Below, piece by piece: positions 41,949 through 50,516 of a stretch of 64,000 bases of DNA. A model generated the notes under the pieces. The model was not told the origin of the DNA, made no database searches, and saw only the letters and a list, made by a program, of their open reading frames with translations. The stretch's first letter is position 1. Each line of letters starts with the position of its first letter. The DNA comes from Collinsella sp. An268 (GTDB lineage Bacteria > Actinomycetota > Coriobacteriia > Coriobacteriales > Coriobacteriaceae): the NCBI RefSeq assembly GCF_002159765.1, contig NZ_NFJH01000009.1, forward strand, positions 1 to 64,000, in the 5' to 3' direction. The position numbers and the translations under genes are program-made.

Positions 41949-42731
41949 ATGGACGCCATCAAGATTGGATTTGTTGGGTTCGGTAACATGGCGAGCGCTA
42001 TGGCAGACGGGTGGATCGCCACAGGGGCGGTGGCGGTAGACGGCCTGTATGCGTGCGCCAGCCGCTATGAGGCGCTCTGCGAGCGCTGCGCCGCGCGCGG
42101 TATGCACGCCCTGCCCGACGCGGCGTCGCTGATAGGCGCGGTCGACCTCGTGGTCGTCGCCATCAAGCCGCATCTCATCGAGGAGGTGCTCGGCCCCCTT
42201 GCCGACGCCCTCGCCGCAAAGCCCGTGCTCTCCGTCGCCGCCGGGTGGGACTGCGCGCGCTACGAGGCGCTGCTCCCGGGTTCGCGCCATCTTTCGACCG
42301 TGCCCAACACGCCCGTCGCCATCGGCGAGGGCGTCATCGCCTGCGAGCGCCTCCATACGCTCGCGCCTGCCGAGCACGAGCTGGTCTGGGAGCTGCTCGG
42401 GGCACTCGGCACCGTTGTCACGGTTGAGAGCCGCCTGCTCTCCGTTGCCGGAACGGTGGGTGGGTGCGGCCCCGCGTTCATCGCCATGGTCATCGAGGCG
42501 CTGGGCGATGCCGCCGTCAAATACGGTATCCCGCGCGCCGATGCGTACCGCATGGTGAGCCAGATGATCGCCGGCACCGCCAAGCTGCAGCTCGCGACGG
42601 GCGACCATCCGGGTGCCATGAAGGACGCCGTATGCTCGCCGGGCGGTACGACCATCCGGGGCGTCGCCGCGCTCGAGCGCGCGGGCCTGCGCTCGGCCTT
42701 CATCCAGGCCATCGATGCCATCGAGGGCTAG
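41949..42731 (+). CDS. proC: Pyrroline-5-carboxylate reductase
   Basis: ProC (260 residues) makes proline from pyrroline-5-carboxylate with NAD(P)H. The nucleotide motif is KIGFVGFGNMASAMADGW at the N-terminus. The C-terminal domain has the family signature DAVCSPGGTTIRGVAALERAGLRSAFIQAI, preceded by GTVGGCGPAFIAMVIEALGDAAV. The frame also offers TTG 41943, which is better spaced from AGGGGAAAGG, so the start could be two residues earlier. Call is firm. Confidence 0.95.
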   Translation: MDAIKIGFVGFGNMASAMADGWIATGAVAVDGLYACASRYEALCERCAARGMHALPDAASLIGAVDLVVVAIKPHLIEEVLGPLADALAAKPVLSVAAGWDCARYEALLPGSRHLSTVPNTPVAIGEGVIACERLHTLAPAEHELVWELLGALGTVVTVESRLLSVAGTVGGCGPAFIAMVIEALGDAAVKYGIPRADAYRMVSQMIAGTAKLQLATGDHPGAMKDAVCSPGGTTIRGVAALERAGLRSAFIQAIDAIEG

Positions 42732-42843
42732 CGCCCCGGGCCCTCGCCGTTCCGTTCACCGGCTCCTTGCGCGCCGTTAACAACGCGCAGGGGCAAACCT
42801 GCTATGCTATCGGCAACGATTCCCAGGCCCAGAGGAGGTCATC

Positions 42844-43788
42844 ATGTTGGGTACGTTGATTGGTTTGATCATCGTTCTTGTGGTGATCATCGCGCTGCTC
42901 ACCGATACGCTCTTTGTGGTGAAGCAGCAGCACGCCGTCATCATCGAGCGACTCGGTAAGTTCAACAAGATCGTGGGTGCGGGCTTTCACGCCAAGATTC
43001 CCGTGATCGACCGCAAGGCGGCTACCGTCTCCCTGCGCACCATGAAGAACGGTTTTGACATCGACGCCAAGACCGAGGACAACGTGACCATCGGGCTCGA
43101 GGTTTCCGCTCAGTACCACGTCTCGTACGACATGGGCACCGGCCCGGCGGACTCGGGCGTCTACAAGAGCTACTACATGCTGCAGCAGCCCGTTGCCCAG
43201 ATGCGCGACTTCATCACCGACGCGCTGCGCTCCTCCATTCCGGTCTATACGCTCGATGAGGTCTTTGCCAAGAAGGACGACATCGCCAAAGACGTGAACG
43301 CCACCGTGTCCGAGCAGATGGCGGCCTACGGCTTCACGCTGGTCTCGACCCTCATCACTCGCATCGCGCTGCCGGCAGAGGTCGAGGACTCCATGAACCA
43401 GATCAACGCCGCGCAGCGTACCAAGGCGGCGGCGCAGGACCTCGCCGAGGCGGACCGCATCCGTCGCGTCACCGAGGCGAAGGCCGAGGCCGAGGCCATG
43501 GAGAAGGCCGGCGAGGGCATCGCCAACCAGCGCAAGGCCATCGCGGTCGGTATCAAGGACTCGCTCGAGACCATTCAGGAGACGGGCGTTTCCAACGACG
43601 AGGCCAACCAGCTCTTCATGTTCACGCAGTGGAGCGAGATGATGACGGAGTTCGCCCGTACGGGTAAGAGCTCGACGGTGGTGCTGCCGGCCGATTTCAA
43701 GGCGAGCGCCTCGATGTTCGAGCAGATGCTTACCGCGGGCGAGGCGGGTGACCAGGCGAACGTCCCGCCGGTGCCGCCGCAGGCATAA
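42844..43788 (+). CDS. SPFH/band-7 (stomatin/QmcA-like) protein
   Basis: A 314-residue membrane-bound scaffold of flotillin/stomatin type. One N-terminal segment (LIGLIIVLVVIIALL) is followed by the SPFH domain (VVKQQHAVIIERLGKFNKIVGAGFHAKIPVIDRKA, ~25-180). Next comes a long charged coiled coil rich in Ala, Glu and Lys (AAQRTKAAAQDLAEADRIRRVTEAKAEAEAMEKAG). Its role would be to organise membrane patches or proteases. AGAGGAG precedes the ATG; an isolated gene with a hairpin downstream. Confidence 0.93.
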   Translation: MLGTLIGLIIVLVVIIALLTDTLFVVKQQHAVIIERLGKFNKIVGAGFHAKIPVIDRKAATVSLRTMKNGFDIDAKTEDNVTIGLEVSAQYHVSYDMGTGPADSGVYKSYYMLQQPVAQMRDFITDALRSSIPVYTLDEVFAKKDDIAKDVNATVSEQMAAYGFTLVSTLITRIALPAEVEDSMNQINAAQRTKAAAQDLAEADRIRRVTEAKAEAEAMEKAGEGIANQRKAIAVGIKDSLETIQETGVSNDEANQLFMFTQWSEMMTEFARTGKSSTVVLPADFKASASMFEQMLTAGEAGDQANVPPVPPQA

Positions 43789-43825
43789 CGCTAGGCGCGC
43801 GCCCCTCGGTAACGTGTATCCGTTG

Positions 43826-43851
43826 AGCGGACCGGCGAAGCCCGGTCCGCT
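43826..43851 (+). terminator. Hairpin between SPFH gene and bioY
   Basis: AGCGGACCGG and CCGGTCCGCT pair perfectly (10 bp) with a 6-base loop, followed by TGCTGT. A weak terminator. Confidence 0.6.
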
Positions 43852-43872
43852 TGCTGTATGAGGAGAGATGCC

Positions 43873-44418
43873 ATGTCGGCTCAACGTATTGCCCGGTGCG
43901 GTCTGTGCTGTGCCCTGCTCGCGGTTAGCGCTTGGGTGAGCATCCCCTTGGGGCCGGTGCCCTTTACGCTGCAGACTTTGGTGCTTGCCATGCTGCCCGG
44001 CGTGCTCGCCCCGCGCGAGGCGGTGCTCACTGTGGCGACCTATCTCGTACTCGGCGTTGTGGGGCTGCCGGTCTTCTCCAACATGATGGGCGGGCTCGGT
44101 GTCATCTTGGGCCCTACGGGAGGCTTTCTCTGGGGCTTCTTGATCGGCATGGTGGCGGCAACCGCCATCGTCCGCATCGAGCGCCTGCCGCAGGCGGTGT
44201 GCGATACGCTCTCGCGGGGCGTCTTGCTGCTCATCTCATATGCGCTCGGTACGGTGCAGCTTATGATCGTGGGGTCGCTCACGCTGCCTGCGGCGCTTGC
44301 GGTGGCCGTGGTGCCGTTTGTGGTGCCCGACGCGATTAAGATGGCGGTCGGCGTGGTTGTCGCCCGTGCCGTGGCGCGCGCCCTGCCGCAGGGGGCGCGC
44401 CACGTCAGTGACCGCTAA
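43873..44418 (+). CDS. bioY: Biotin transporter substrate-binding subunit BioY
   Basis: BioY (181 residues) is the S component of an ECF-type biotin importer. About six membrane segments carry the family signatures VSIPLGPVPFTLQTLVLAMLPGVLAPREA and YLVLGVVGLPVFSNMMGGLGVILGPTGGFLWGF, and FVVPDAIKMAVGVVVA near the C-terminus. AGGAGAG precedes ATG 43873. No ATPase or T subunit is adjacent, so shared ECF parts are expected elsewhere. No biotin synthesis gene is in the window. It converges on the next gene with a 4-base overlap of the stops. Confidence 0.95.
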   Translation: MSAQRIARCGLCCALLAVSAWVSIPLGPVPFTLQTLVLAMLPGVLAPREAVLTVATYLVLGVVGLPVFSNMMGGLGVILGPTGGFLWGFLIGMVAATAIVRIERLPQAVCDTLSRGVLLLISYALGTVQLMIVGSLTLPAALAVAVVPFVVPDAIKMAVGVVVARAVARALPQGARHVSDR

Positions 44419-45551
44419 TCCGTATACTCGTAGGCGCCCACGCGCGAGGCAAAGCTGGCGAGCCACGTGTCGGAGTCGAGCACGGGACCGTCAGTCACCA
44501 CGCCCTCGGCATCGGCCGTTGCCGTAAACTCCATGGATTCGTACATCTCCGTCGGCGTGAGCGTCTCCACCTCCTGTGTGAGGAAGGTCTCGAGCTCCGC
44601 GCGGTCGCTGTCGGTCACGTCTGCCGCTGCCTCGATGCCGTCGTTCAGGCCGCGCAAAAAGTCGGCCGCATCGTAGCCGAGCTCCATCAGGTCGGGCATG
44701 GTGATGTAGAAGTACGACGAGCACTCAAAGGCAAAGCCGTCCGCTGTGGCGTCGCCAAAGGCATACACGCTGTCGACGTCGTAGGTTCCCCGCGCCAGCA
44801 CCCGCTCGGCGATGGGGCGCACGTCAATGCCGGCTTCCTCGGGGGTAAAGCCCATGATGTTGGTGAAGCCGTACGAGAAGCCGGCCATAACGCGCTCCAC
44901 ATAGGGTTCGCCGCCCGAGAGGGCGAACTCGAGCTCCTCAATCGTGGCGCTCTCGGTAGCCTCATCCAGTGCATCGCGCGCCGTGTCATACGCCGCGCCG
45001 TCGTAGTCGTAGGAATCCTCGTAGGTGTAGTCCTCTTCGTAGGTGTAATCGTCTTCAGAAAAGAGGCTGTCCACGCAGCTCGAGCAGCCTTCAAAGAGGG
45101 CGCCGATGGCTCCGCTCAGCGTGAAGAAGAGGATGAAGACGATAAGGCAGCCAAAGCTGTTCCGCCGCTTTTCCGGCCCTCCGCCGGTCACGGTCTTGCG
45201 TGCCCCGCGCTCGACTATGCGACGCTTTCGCTGTCCGCGTTCCCTTCGTCCGGTCGATGCCGCCTTCGGCTCGGGGGGCGTTTCCTCCCGCACGGGGGAG
45301 ACGGGCGCGTCTGCGGGCTTGGCGCTGCCGCTATCGCTGCTTCGGTCGTGTCTTGCCCGCTGGGGCCGGTGCTTGCCGTGTCCGGGCTCCTTGCGCTCGT
45401 TGCGACGCGCCATGCGCCCGATGCCGTCATCGGCGTCAGGCTGCTCGCGCGACATCTCAAAATCAGGCTCGCCACCCGGCATGACCGGGTCGGGGGCGTT
45501 AAAGGGGTCGATGTTAGGTTCGGGGTCTGTGAAGTGCGGTTTCCAAGCCAT
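44415..45551 (-). CDS. Unknown single-pass membrane protein
   Basis: A 378-residue protein of no family I recognise. The N-terminal ~130 residues are charged and disordered (Arg/Glu/Pro-rich). One membrane segment follows (NSFGCLIVFILFFTLSGAIGALF, ~131-153), then a Tyr/Asp/Glu-rich stretch (EDDYTYEEDYTYEDSYDYD) and an acidic, probably helical outside domain. The topology suggests a cytoplasmic tail and an external domain. It overlaps the bioY stop by 4 bases from the opposite strand, which is unusual but gives no clue to function. Confidence 0.75.
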   Translation of the reverse strand: MAWKPHFTDPEPNIDPFNAPDPVMPGGEPDFEMSREQPDADDGIGRMARRNERKEPGHGKHRPQRARHDRSSDSGSAKPADAPVSPVREETPPEPKAASTGRRERGQRKRRIVERGARKTVTGGGPEKRRNSFGCLIVFILFFTLSGAIGALFEGCSSCVDSLFSEDDYTYEEDYTYEDSYDYDGAAYDTARDALDEATESATIEELEFALSGGEPYVERVMAGFSYGFTNIMGFTPEEAGIDVRPIAERVLARGTYDVDSVYAFGDATADGFAFECSSYFYITMPDLMELGYDAADFLRGLNDGIEAAADVTDSDRAELETFLTQEVETLTPTEMYESMEFTATADAEGVVTDGPVLDSDTWLASFASRVGAYEYTD

Positions 45552-45614
45552 AAGATCACCCTCCCGAAGGCAAACGTCTGCAACGGGGCGCCCGAGGCGC
45601 CCGTCGGCGCGAGG

Positions 45615-45785
45615 CTACAGGGTCCAGCCGTCCTCGTCTTCGCTCGCCGGGCCGCGGTCGACGTACATCTGGTGCGTGCGCCTCTCGGTTACGAACGCGA
45701 TGATGCCGATGATGACGATGCCGCCAAAGAACAGCACGGCCAGGCCGGCACGAGTGGAAAAGAGAAAGGTAAAAATACCGTCCAT
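45615..45785 (-). CDS. Small membrane protein
   Basis: A 56-residue protein with one strong membrane segment (AGLAVLFFGGIVIIGIIAFV) and an acidic C-terminus (YVDRGPASEDEDGWTL). The longer open frame to 45965 overlaps the serS start and its upstream residues look non-coding, so ATG 45785 is preferred, although its ribosome site is weak. It lies 63 bases upstream of the preceding minus-strand gene and could be its operon partner. No family recognised. Confidence 0.55.
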   Translation of the reverse strand: MDGIFTFLFSTRAGLAVLFFGGIVIIGIIAFVTERRTHQMYVDRGPASEDEDGWTL

Positions 45786-45912
45786 GTCTTGTCTGCTTCT
45801 CGCCTTCTCCCTAGGGGTCTCGATGCAATAAGTATATACTTGCCTGAGCGCATGGTGCGTAAGCTCCGTGCAAGTACCGCCTGAAATTCGGAGCATATGA
45901 CCGGGAGGAACC

Positions 45913-47199
45913 ATGCTCGATATCAAATTTGTTCGCGAGAACCCCGATGCCGTCGATGAGGCCATGGCAAACCGTCAGACCTCGTGGGACCGGGAGCGCT
46001 TCTTCGCCCTCGACGAGGAGCGCCGCTCTGTCATCACCCAGGTTGAGGAGCTGCAGGCCACGCGCAATGCCGAGTCAAAGAAGATCGGCGCCCTCATGCG
46101 CGAGGGCAAGCGCGACGAGGCGGAGGCCGCCAAGGAGGCCGTCCGCAAGGTCAACGACGAGATCGATGGCCTGGCCGAGCGCCGGAGCGCGCTGGAGGCC
46201 GAGCTCACCGACTTCATGGCGCACCTGCCCAACATCCCCGGCTCCGCTACGCCGGTGGGTGTGGATGAGTCCGAGAACCCCGAGCGCCGTCGCTGGGGCG
46301 TCCCCCGCGACTTTGCCGCCGAGGGCTTTGAGCCCAAGGCGCACTGGGATCTGGGGACGGACCTCGGTATCCTCGACTTCGACCGCGGTTCCAAGCTCTC
46401 CGGCGCGCGCTTTACCGTGCTCGCCGGCGCGGGCGCCCTGCTCGACCGCGCGCTCGAGAACTTCTTCTTGAACACCCATATCTCCCGCGGCTTTACGGAG
46501 TTCACGCCGCCCGTCATCGTCAATCGTGAGATCATGTACGGCACCGGCCAGCTCCCCAAGTTTGAGGACGACGCCTACCACACGGGTGAGGACCAGTTCC
46601 TCATCCCCACGGCCGAGGTCGCGCTCACCAACCTGCATGCGGGCGAGATTCTCGACGGCGCCGACCTGCCGCTGCGCTACACCGCCGGCACCCCGTGCTT
46701 CCGCGAGGAGGCGGGCTCGGCGGGTCGCGATACGCGCGGCATCATTCGCCAGCACCAGTTCACCAAGGTCGAGATGGTCAAGTTCGCGCGCCCGGAGGAG
46801 TCCGACGCCGAGCTCGAGAGCATGACGGCTGAGGCCGAGTACCTCCTCCAGCAGCTGGGGCTGCCGTACCGTGTCATCAGCCTTTGCACAGGCGACCTCG
46901 GCTTCTCGGCGCGCCAGACGTACGATATCGAGGTGTGGCTGCCGAGTTACAACAGCTACAAGGAGATCTCGAGCTGCTCCAACTGCGGTGACTTCCAGGC
47001 ACGTCGCGCCAACATCCGCTACCGCGAACCCGAGAGCTTCAAGGGCACGCGCTACGTGCACACGCTGAACGGCTCGGGTCTTCCCACCGGGCGCACCATG
47101 GCCGCCATCATGGAGAACTACCAGAATGCCGACGGCACCATCACGGTGCCCGAGGTCCTGCGTCCGTATATGGGCGGCATGGAGGTTATCGGCGCATAG
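45913..47199 (+). CDS. serS: Seryl-tRNA synthetase
   Basis: SerRS (428 residues) charges tRNA-Ser. The N-terminal coiled-coil arm spans about residues 25-105. The class II catalytic domain has motif 2, [27 protein letters not shown], with [13 protein letters not shown] before it, and motif 3, [26 protein letters not shown]-like. GGGAGG precedes the ATG. AAGTATATACTT (45830-45841) lies in the presumed promoter region. No T-box leader is seen. It ends at a very strong hairpin. Confidence 0.97.
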   Translation: MLDIKFVRENPDAVDEAMANRQTSWDRERFFALDEERRSVITQVEELQATRNAESKKIGALMREGKRDEAEAAKEAVRKVNDEIDGLAERRSALEAELTDFMAHLPNIPGSATPVGVDESENPERRRWGVPRDFAAEGFEPKAHWDLGTDLGILDFDRGSKLSGARFTVLAGAGALLDRALENFFLNTHISRGFTEFTPPVIVNREIMYGTGQLPKFEDDAYHTGEDQFLIPTAEVALTNLHAGEILDGADLPLRYTAGTPCFREEAGSAGRDTRGIIRQHQFTKVEMVKFARPEESDAELESMTAEAEYLLQQLGLPYRVISLCTGDLGFSARQTYDIEVWLPSYNSYKEISSCSNCGDFQARRANIRYREPESFKGTRYVHTLNGSGLPTGRTMAAIMENYQNADGTITVPEVLRPYMGGMEVIGA

Positions 47200-47221
47200 G
47201 CGCCCCGCTATCGGTCAGATG

Positions 47222-47295
47222 GGCCCCGGCGCCCTCCCTCCGAGACGAGCGCTTCGCTCGTTACACAATCGTCTCGGAGGGAGGGCGCCGGGGCC
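47222..47295. terminator. 27-bp perfect hairpin between convergent genes
   Basis: Positions 47222-47248 and 47269-47295 are exact reverse complements, a GC-rich 27-bp stem around a 20-base loop. ACGAGCG/CGCTCGT (47245-47261) forms a competing small hairpin at the apex. It sits 23 bases after serS and 35 bases from the convergent dipeptidase stop, and is followed by CTTTCC. A bidirectional terminator is the simple reading, but the length is exceptional. Confidence 0.7.
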
Positions 47296-47329
47296 TTTCC
47301 TGTTGAAGGGTGCTGTTACCGAAGCGCGC

Positions 47330-48343
47330 CTAGCGACCCCAGCGCTCAAAGAAGGCGAGAGCGTTCTCGCTGCACAGGCGAGCGGTCACGCGCTCGCCAA
47401 AGCGCTTCTCGAGGCGCTGCTGGAACGCGGGCATCTGCGCCGCCGTCTCGATGACGGGCGGGGTGTCGCATCCATCGAAGTCACTGCCGAGGGCGATGAT
47501 GTGCTCGCCTCCGAGCTCGAGCCAATGATCGATGTGGCGCGAGATGTCGTCGAAGGTCGGCTTGATGTCCGGTGCCCGGTCACCCAGGAAGATGTCGGCG
47601 AAGTTGAGGCCCACGAGCCCGCCGCGATCGCGTATCTCGCCAAACTGCGCGTCGGTGAGGTTGCGGCGGTGCCCGCAGACGGCGCGGCTGTTGGAGTGGC
47701 TGGCAACGAAGGGGCGCTCTGTAAGGGCGGCAACTTCATCGAAGCACCGGTCGTTGAGGTGCGACACGTCGACGATCATATGCACGCGCTCCATTTCGGC
47801 GAGCGCGGCGCGCCCGAGGGGTGTGAGCCCCCGCTCAGGGGCGTCATGGCCGCTTGCGAGCGGACCGGGCGCATTCCAGCTGAGCGATGCCATGAGGACG
47901 CCGGAGCATGCGAGCTCCTCGATGAGGGAAAGATCGTGCGCAAAAAGCGTCGCGTTCTCAATGGTGCGGACGGCCACGATACGCCCGGGTGCGAGGCGGG
48001 GCCGTATATCTTGGGCTCGCCGCGCCTCGGTTGCGCGCCCGTCGTTGCGCGCGAGCTCACCGTCAAGGTAGGCCCGTACATGGCGGTAGAACGCACACGC
48101 TTGCTCGGGTGTCAGCTCATCGGGGATGTAGCAGGCGAAGCACTGAGCCCACGAAAGGTCCCCTATGGCCCTGAGGGAGAGGTGGCCGCGGTTTTCGGCG
48201 AGCTCCCGTATCCGCTCCGGCTCAGCCTCATCCCCGGGACCGTACGTATCGCTGCCCAACTGTTCGCGTAGCGCGGCAGGTAGCGTCTGCCAGGCAAGCC
48301 GGTCGGCGGTGTCGCAGTGAAGGTCGAAAACGGGGTAGGTCAT
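47330..48343 (-). CDS. Membrane-dipeptidase-type M19 peptidase
   Basis: A 337-residue zinc dipeptidase of the renal dipeptidase family. Metal ligands are in FDLHCDTADRL (HxD, near residue 8), in the central Glu segment, and in VDVSHLNDRCFDEV (His) and FVASHSNSRAVCGHRRN (His). IIALGSDFDGCDTP holds the catalytic Asp region. GLVGLNFADIFLG is typical. No signal peptide, so cytoplasmic. ATG 48343 is preceded by AAGGAAC; the longer frame to 48409 is unlikely. It would cut dipeptides, including those with a D-residue. Confidence 0.93.
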   Translation of the reverse strand: MTYPVFDLHCDTADRLAWQTLPAALREQLGSDTYGPGDEAEPERIRELAENRGHLSLRAIGDLSWAQCFACYIPDELTPEQACAFYRHVRAYLDGELARNDGRATEARRAQDIRPRLAPGRIVAVRTIENATLFAHDLSLIEELACSGVLMASLSWNAPGPLASGHDAPERGLTPLGRAALAEMERVHMIVDVSHLNDRCFDEVAALTERPFVASHSNSRAVCGHRRNLTDAQFGEIRDRGGLVGLNFADIFLGDRAPDIKPTFDDISRHIDHWLELGGEHIIALGSDFDGCDTPPVIETAAQMPAFQQRLEKRFGERVTARLCSENALAFFERWGR

Positions 48344-48517
48344 ACCAAGCGTTCCTTTGCATACGAGGGCGGTCGTGCGCATCCCATGGTACTCGTCTGT
48401 CCCTACCACGGCGTGCGGACAAAGAAACGAAATGTCAACAAAAAAAACACGAACACATGTTTGTATTTCGGGTACGGTAGTCCTATACCAGTTGCCAGCA
48501 GATCAAAGGAGGTATTG

Positions 48518-48877
48518 ATGGGAGAGCGACGGCAGGATATCGGGGTAGGTGCCCTCTTGTTTGAGAGCGAACCGGATGAGGAGCGGCTGTGCATCGAGGC
48601 GCGCATGCTGACAGACGGGGGCATGGTCATCCATCAAGAGAGCGAGGGAGACCTGACGCTATGGTGCTTCGAGGAGTCTCCGCACCGCGTCGATACGGTG
48701 CTGGGGCACGAGGCGGTGCGCGGCCTCGCGGAGTATTTCCATGTCGATACGACCGAGCAGCTCGTCGAGGTGCTCGTAATGGAGTTCTGCGGCTACGATG
48801 CCGCGGTGCGCGTGCGCAGACTCCTGAAGCGGCTCGAGCTCGCGTACGAGGTGCACGAGCATCCGGTGGTGCGATAA
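48518..48877 (+). CDS. Unknown small protein
   Basis: A 119-residue protein with no family I can name. It is acidic at the N-terminus (MGERRQDIGVGALLFESEPDEER), has a beta-rich middle (MVIHQESEGDLTLWCFEES) and an amphipathic C-terminus (VLVMEFCGYDAAVRVRRLLKRLELAYEVHEH). No membrane segment. A strong AAAGGAGG site precedes ATG 48518. The promoter region (48420-48500) is AT-rich with TTGTATTTCGGGTACGGTAG. It stands alone between the dipeptidase and a tRNA. Confidence 0.75.
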   Translation: MGERRQDIGVGALLFESEPDEERLCIEARMLTDGGMVIHQESEGDLTLWCFEESPHRVDTVLGHEAVRGLAEYFHVDTTEQLVEVLVMEFCGYDAAVRVRRLLKRLELAYEVHEHPVVR

Positions 48878-48920
48878 GCCGGTTTGGGTTGCAACGGTGC
48901 AGATGATGGGGTATGGATAC

Positions 48921-48944
48921 GAAAAGAGGGCCTTACCGGCCCTC
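48921..48944 (-). terminator. Terminator of tRNA-Arg
   Basis: On the minus strand GAGGGCC pairs with GGCCCTC (loop of 5) and is followed by TTTTC, 15 bases after the tRNA end. Confidence 0.8.
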
Positions 48945-48958
48945 CCTCAAATGCGTTG

Positions 48959-49035
48959 TGGTGCGGCATGTAGGATTCGAACCTACGACCTTTTGATTCG
49001 TAGTCAAACGCTCTATCCAGCTGAGCTAATGCCGC
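48959..49035 (-). tRNA. tRNA-Arg (anticodon ACG)
   Basis: A complete cloverleaf read on the minus strand. The acceptor stem GCGGCAT pairs with ATGCCGC, followed by discriminator A and an encoded CCA. The D arm is GCTCAGCTGGATAGAGC. The anticodon stem TTTGA/TCAAA holds loop CTACGAA with anticodon ACG, so it reads CGN arginine codons after A-to-I editing. The T arm is GTAGGTTCGAATCCTAC. Confidence 0.97.
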
Positions 49036-49047
49036 AGCGCAAGGGAT

Positions 49048-49076
49048 ATATTCGCACGTAGGGGGATGCTCGTCAA
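49048..49076 (-). promoter_or_regulatory. Promoter of tRNA-Arg
   Basis: On the minus strand, TTGACG (49076-49071) and GAATAT (49053-49048) are separated by 17 bases, just upstream of the tRNA. Confidence 0.75.
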
Positions 49077-49249
49077 GAACTTTTTTGAAAACTTTTGCGA
49101 GATTGTGGAGAACCTGGCGTGCATATGTCTCTGAGCTGCGGAAGGAACGCATCCTGTGCTGCCCTGAATGAGACTTGTCGTTCTTTGGAGTGCGCTATTC
49201 GGTCATACTTTCCATCTATGGGACGCCAATCCGAGGGGAAGGAGCGACG

Positions 49250-50443
49250 GTGAGCGAGATGACCCCGTCTGCTGTTTACTTTACGAATCTCCGTACGTAC
49301 GCGCGCGAGAGCCAGCTCGATAAGCTGAAGCGGCTTATACGCCGCGCCGGTATCGGCCAGATCGATTTTGAGAACAAGTTCGTTGCCATCAAGATCCACT
49401 TCGGCGAGCTCGGCAACCTATCCTTTTTGCGGCCGAACTATGCGCGGGCGGTGGCTGACGTGGTGAAGGAGCTGGGAGGCAAGCCGTTTCTTACCGACTG
49501 CAACACGCTCTACGTGGGCAGCCGCAAAAACGCGCTCGAGCACATCGATTGCGCCTACCAGAACGGGTTCACCCCGTATGCCACGGGATGCCACGTGATC
49601 ATCGCCGACGGCCTCAAGGGCACCGACGAGGCGCTGGTGCCGGTCGAGGGCGGCGAGTACGTCCAGGAGGCCAAAATCGGCCGCGCCCTTATGGACGCCG
49701 ATATCGTCATCTCGCTCACGCATTTCAAGGGCCATGAGCAAGCGGGCTTCGGCGGCTGCATGAAGAACATCGGCATGGGCGGCGGTAGCCGCGCGGGCAA
49801 GATGGAGCAGCACGCGGCGGGCAAGCCGAGCGTGAAGACGGAGGCGTGCGTCGGCTGCCGCGCATGCGAGCGCATCTGTGCCCACGGGGCCGTTTCGTTC
49901 GAGGGCACGCGCGAGCGCACGCTTGCCAACGGCGGGACCCGGTCCGTGCACGTGGCCTCTATCGACCACGACCGCTGCGTCGGCTGCGGCCGGTGCATCG
50001 GTGCGTGCAACCAAGATGCCATCGAGCCCGATTACGACCAGGCGGTCGAGGTCCTCAACTACAAGATCGCCGAATACACCAAGGCGGTGGTGCAGGGGAG
50101 ACCGGCGTTCCACATCTCACTCGCCATCGATGTCTCGCCCAATTGCGACTGCCATCCCGAGAACGATACGCCCATCGTGGGCGACATCGGTATGTTCGCG
50201 AGCTTCGATCCGGTGGCGCTCGACCAGGCGTGCATCGATGCGGCGCTCGCGCAGCCGGCGCTGCCCAACAGCGAGCTCACCGATATGCGCGCCAAGCTGG
50301 AGGGGGCGGGCGGCGTGCCGGAGCGCTGCGTGCACGATCACTTCAACCTGACGCATCCGGACACCAACTGGCGCTCAATGATCGAGCACGGCGAGAAGAT
50401 CGGTCTTGGTACGAGCCGGTACGAGCTCGTCGAGGTGAAATAA
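49250..50443 (+). CDS. DUF362 protein with ferredoxin domain
   Basis: A 397-residue protein. The DUF362 domain (~1-190) has SAVYFTNLRTYARESQLDKL, KIHFGELGNLSFLRPNYARAV, FLTDCNTLYVGSRKNALEH and SLTHFKGHEQAGFGGCMKNIGMG. Next come two [4Fe-4S] cysteine sets, CVGCRACERIC and CVGCGRCIGAC (about 197-250), and then a DUF362 C-terminal part (FHISLAIDVSPNCDCHPEND). It probably moves electrons in an anaerobic pathway; the partner is unknown. The start is GTG 49250 with GAAGGAG before it. A perfect terminator follows. Confidence 0.92.
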   Translation: MSEMTPSAVYFTNLRTYARESQLDKLKRLIRRAGIGQIDFENKFVAIKIHFGELGNLSFLRPNYARAVADVVKELGGKPFLTDCNTLYVGSRKNALEHIDCAYQNGFTPYATGCHVIIADGLKGTDEALVPVEGGEYVQEAKIGRALMDADIVISLTHFKGHEQAGFGGCMKNIGMGGGSRAGKMEQHAAGKPSVKTEACVGCRACERICAHGAVSFEGTRERTLANGGTRSVHVASIDHDRCVGCGRCIGACNQDAIEPDYDQAVEVLNYKIAEYTKAVVQGRPAFHISLAIDVSPNCDCHPENDTPIVGDIGMFASFDPVALDQACIDAALAQPALPNSELTDMRAKLEGAGGVPERCVHDHFNLTHPDTNWRSMIEHGEKIGLGTSRYELVEVK

Positions 50444-50472
50444 GGGGGCTGCTGCCAAGCAGGACCTTCGTT

Positions 50473-50505
50473 GCGGCGGGCGTCTGCGGGCGCCCGCCGC
50501 TTTTG
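50473..50505 (+). terminator. Terminator after DUF362 gene
   Basis: GCGGCGGGCG and CGCCCGCCGC are perfect 10-bp arms with an 8-base loop, followed by TTTTGC. Confidence 0.85.
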
Positions 50506-50516
50506 CGCTGAGGGCG

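Noticed and set aside
45786-45912. T-box leader upstream of serS
   Set aside because: The gap is only 127 bases and lacks the T-box sequence and a terminator/antiterminator pair.
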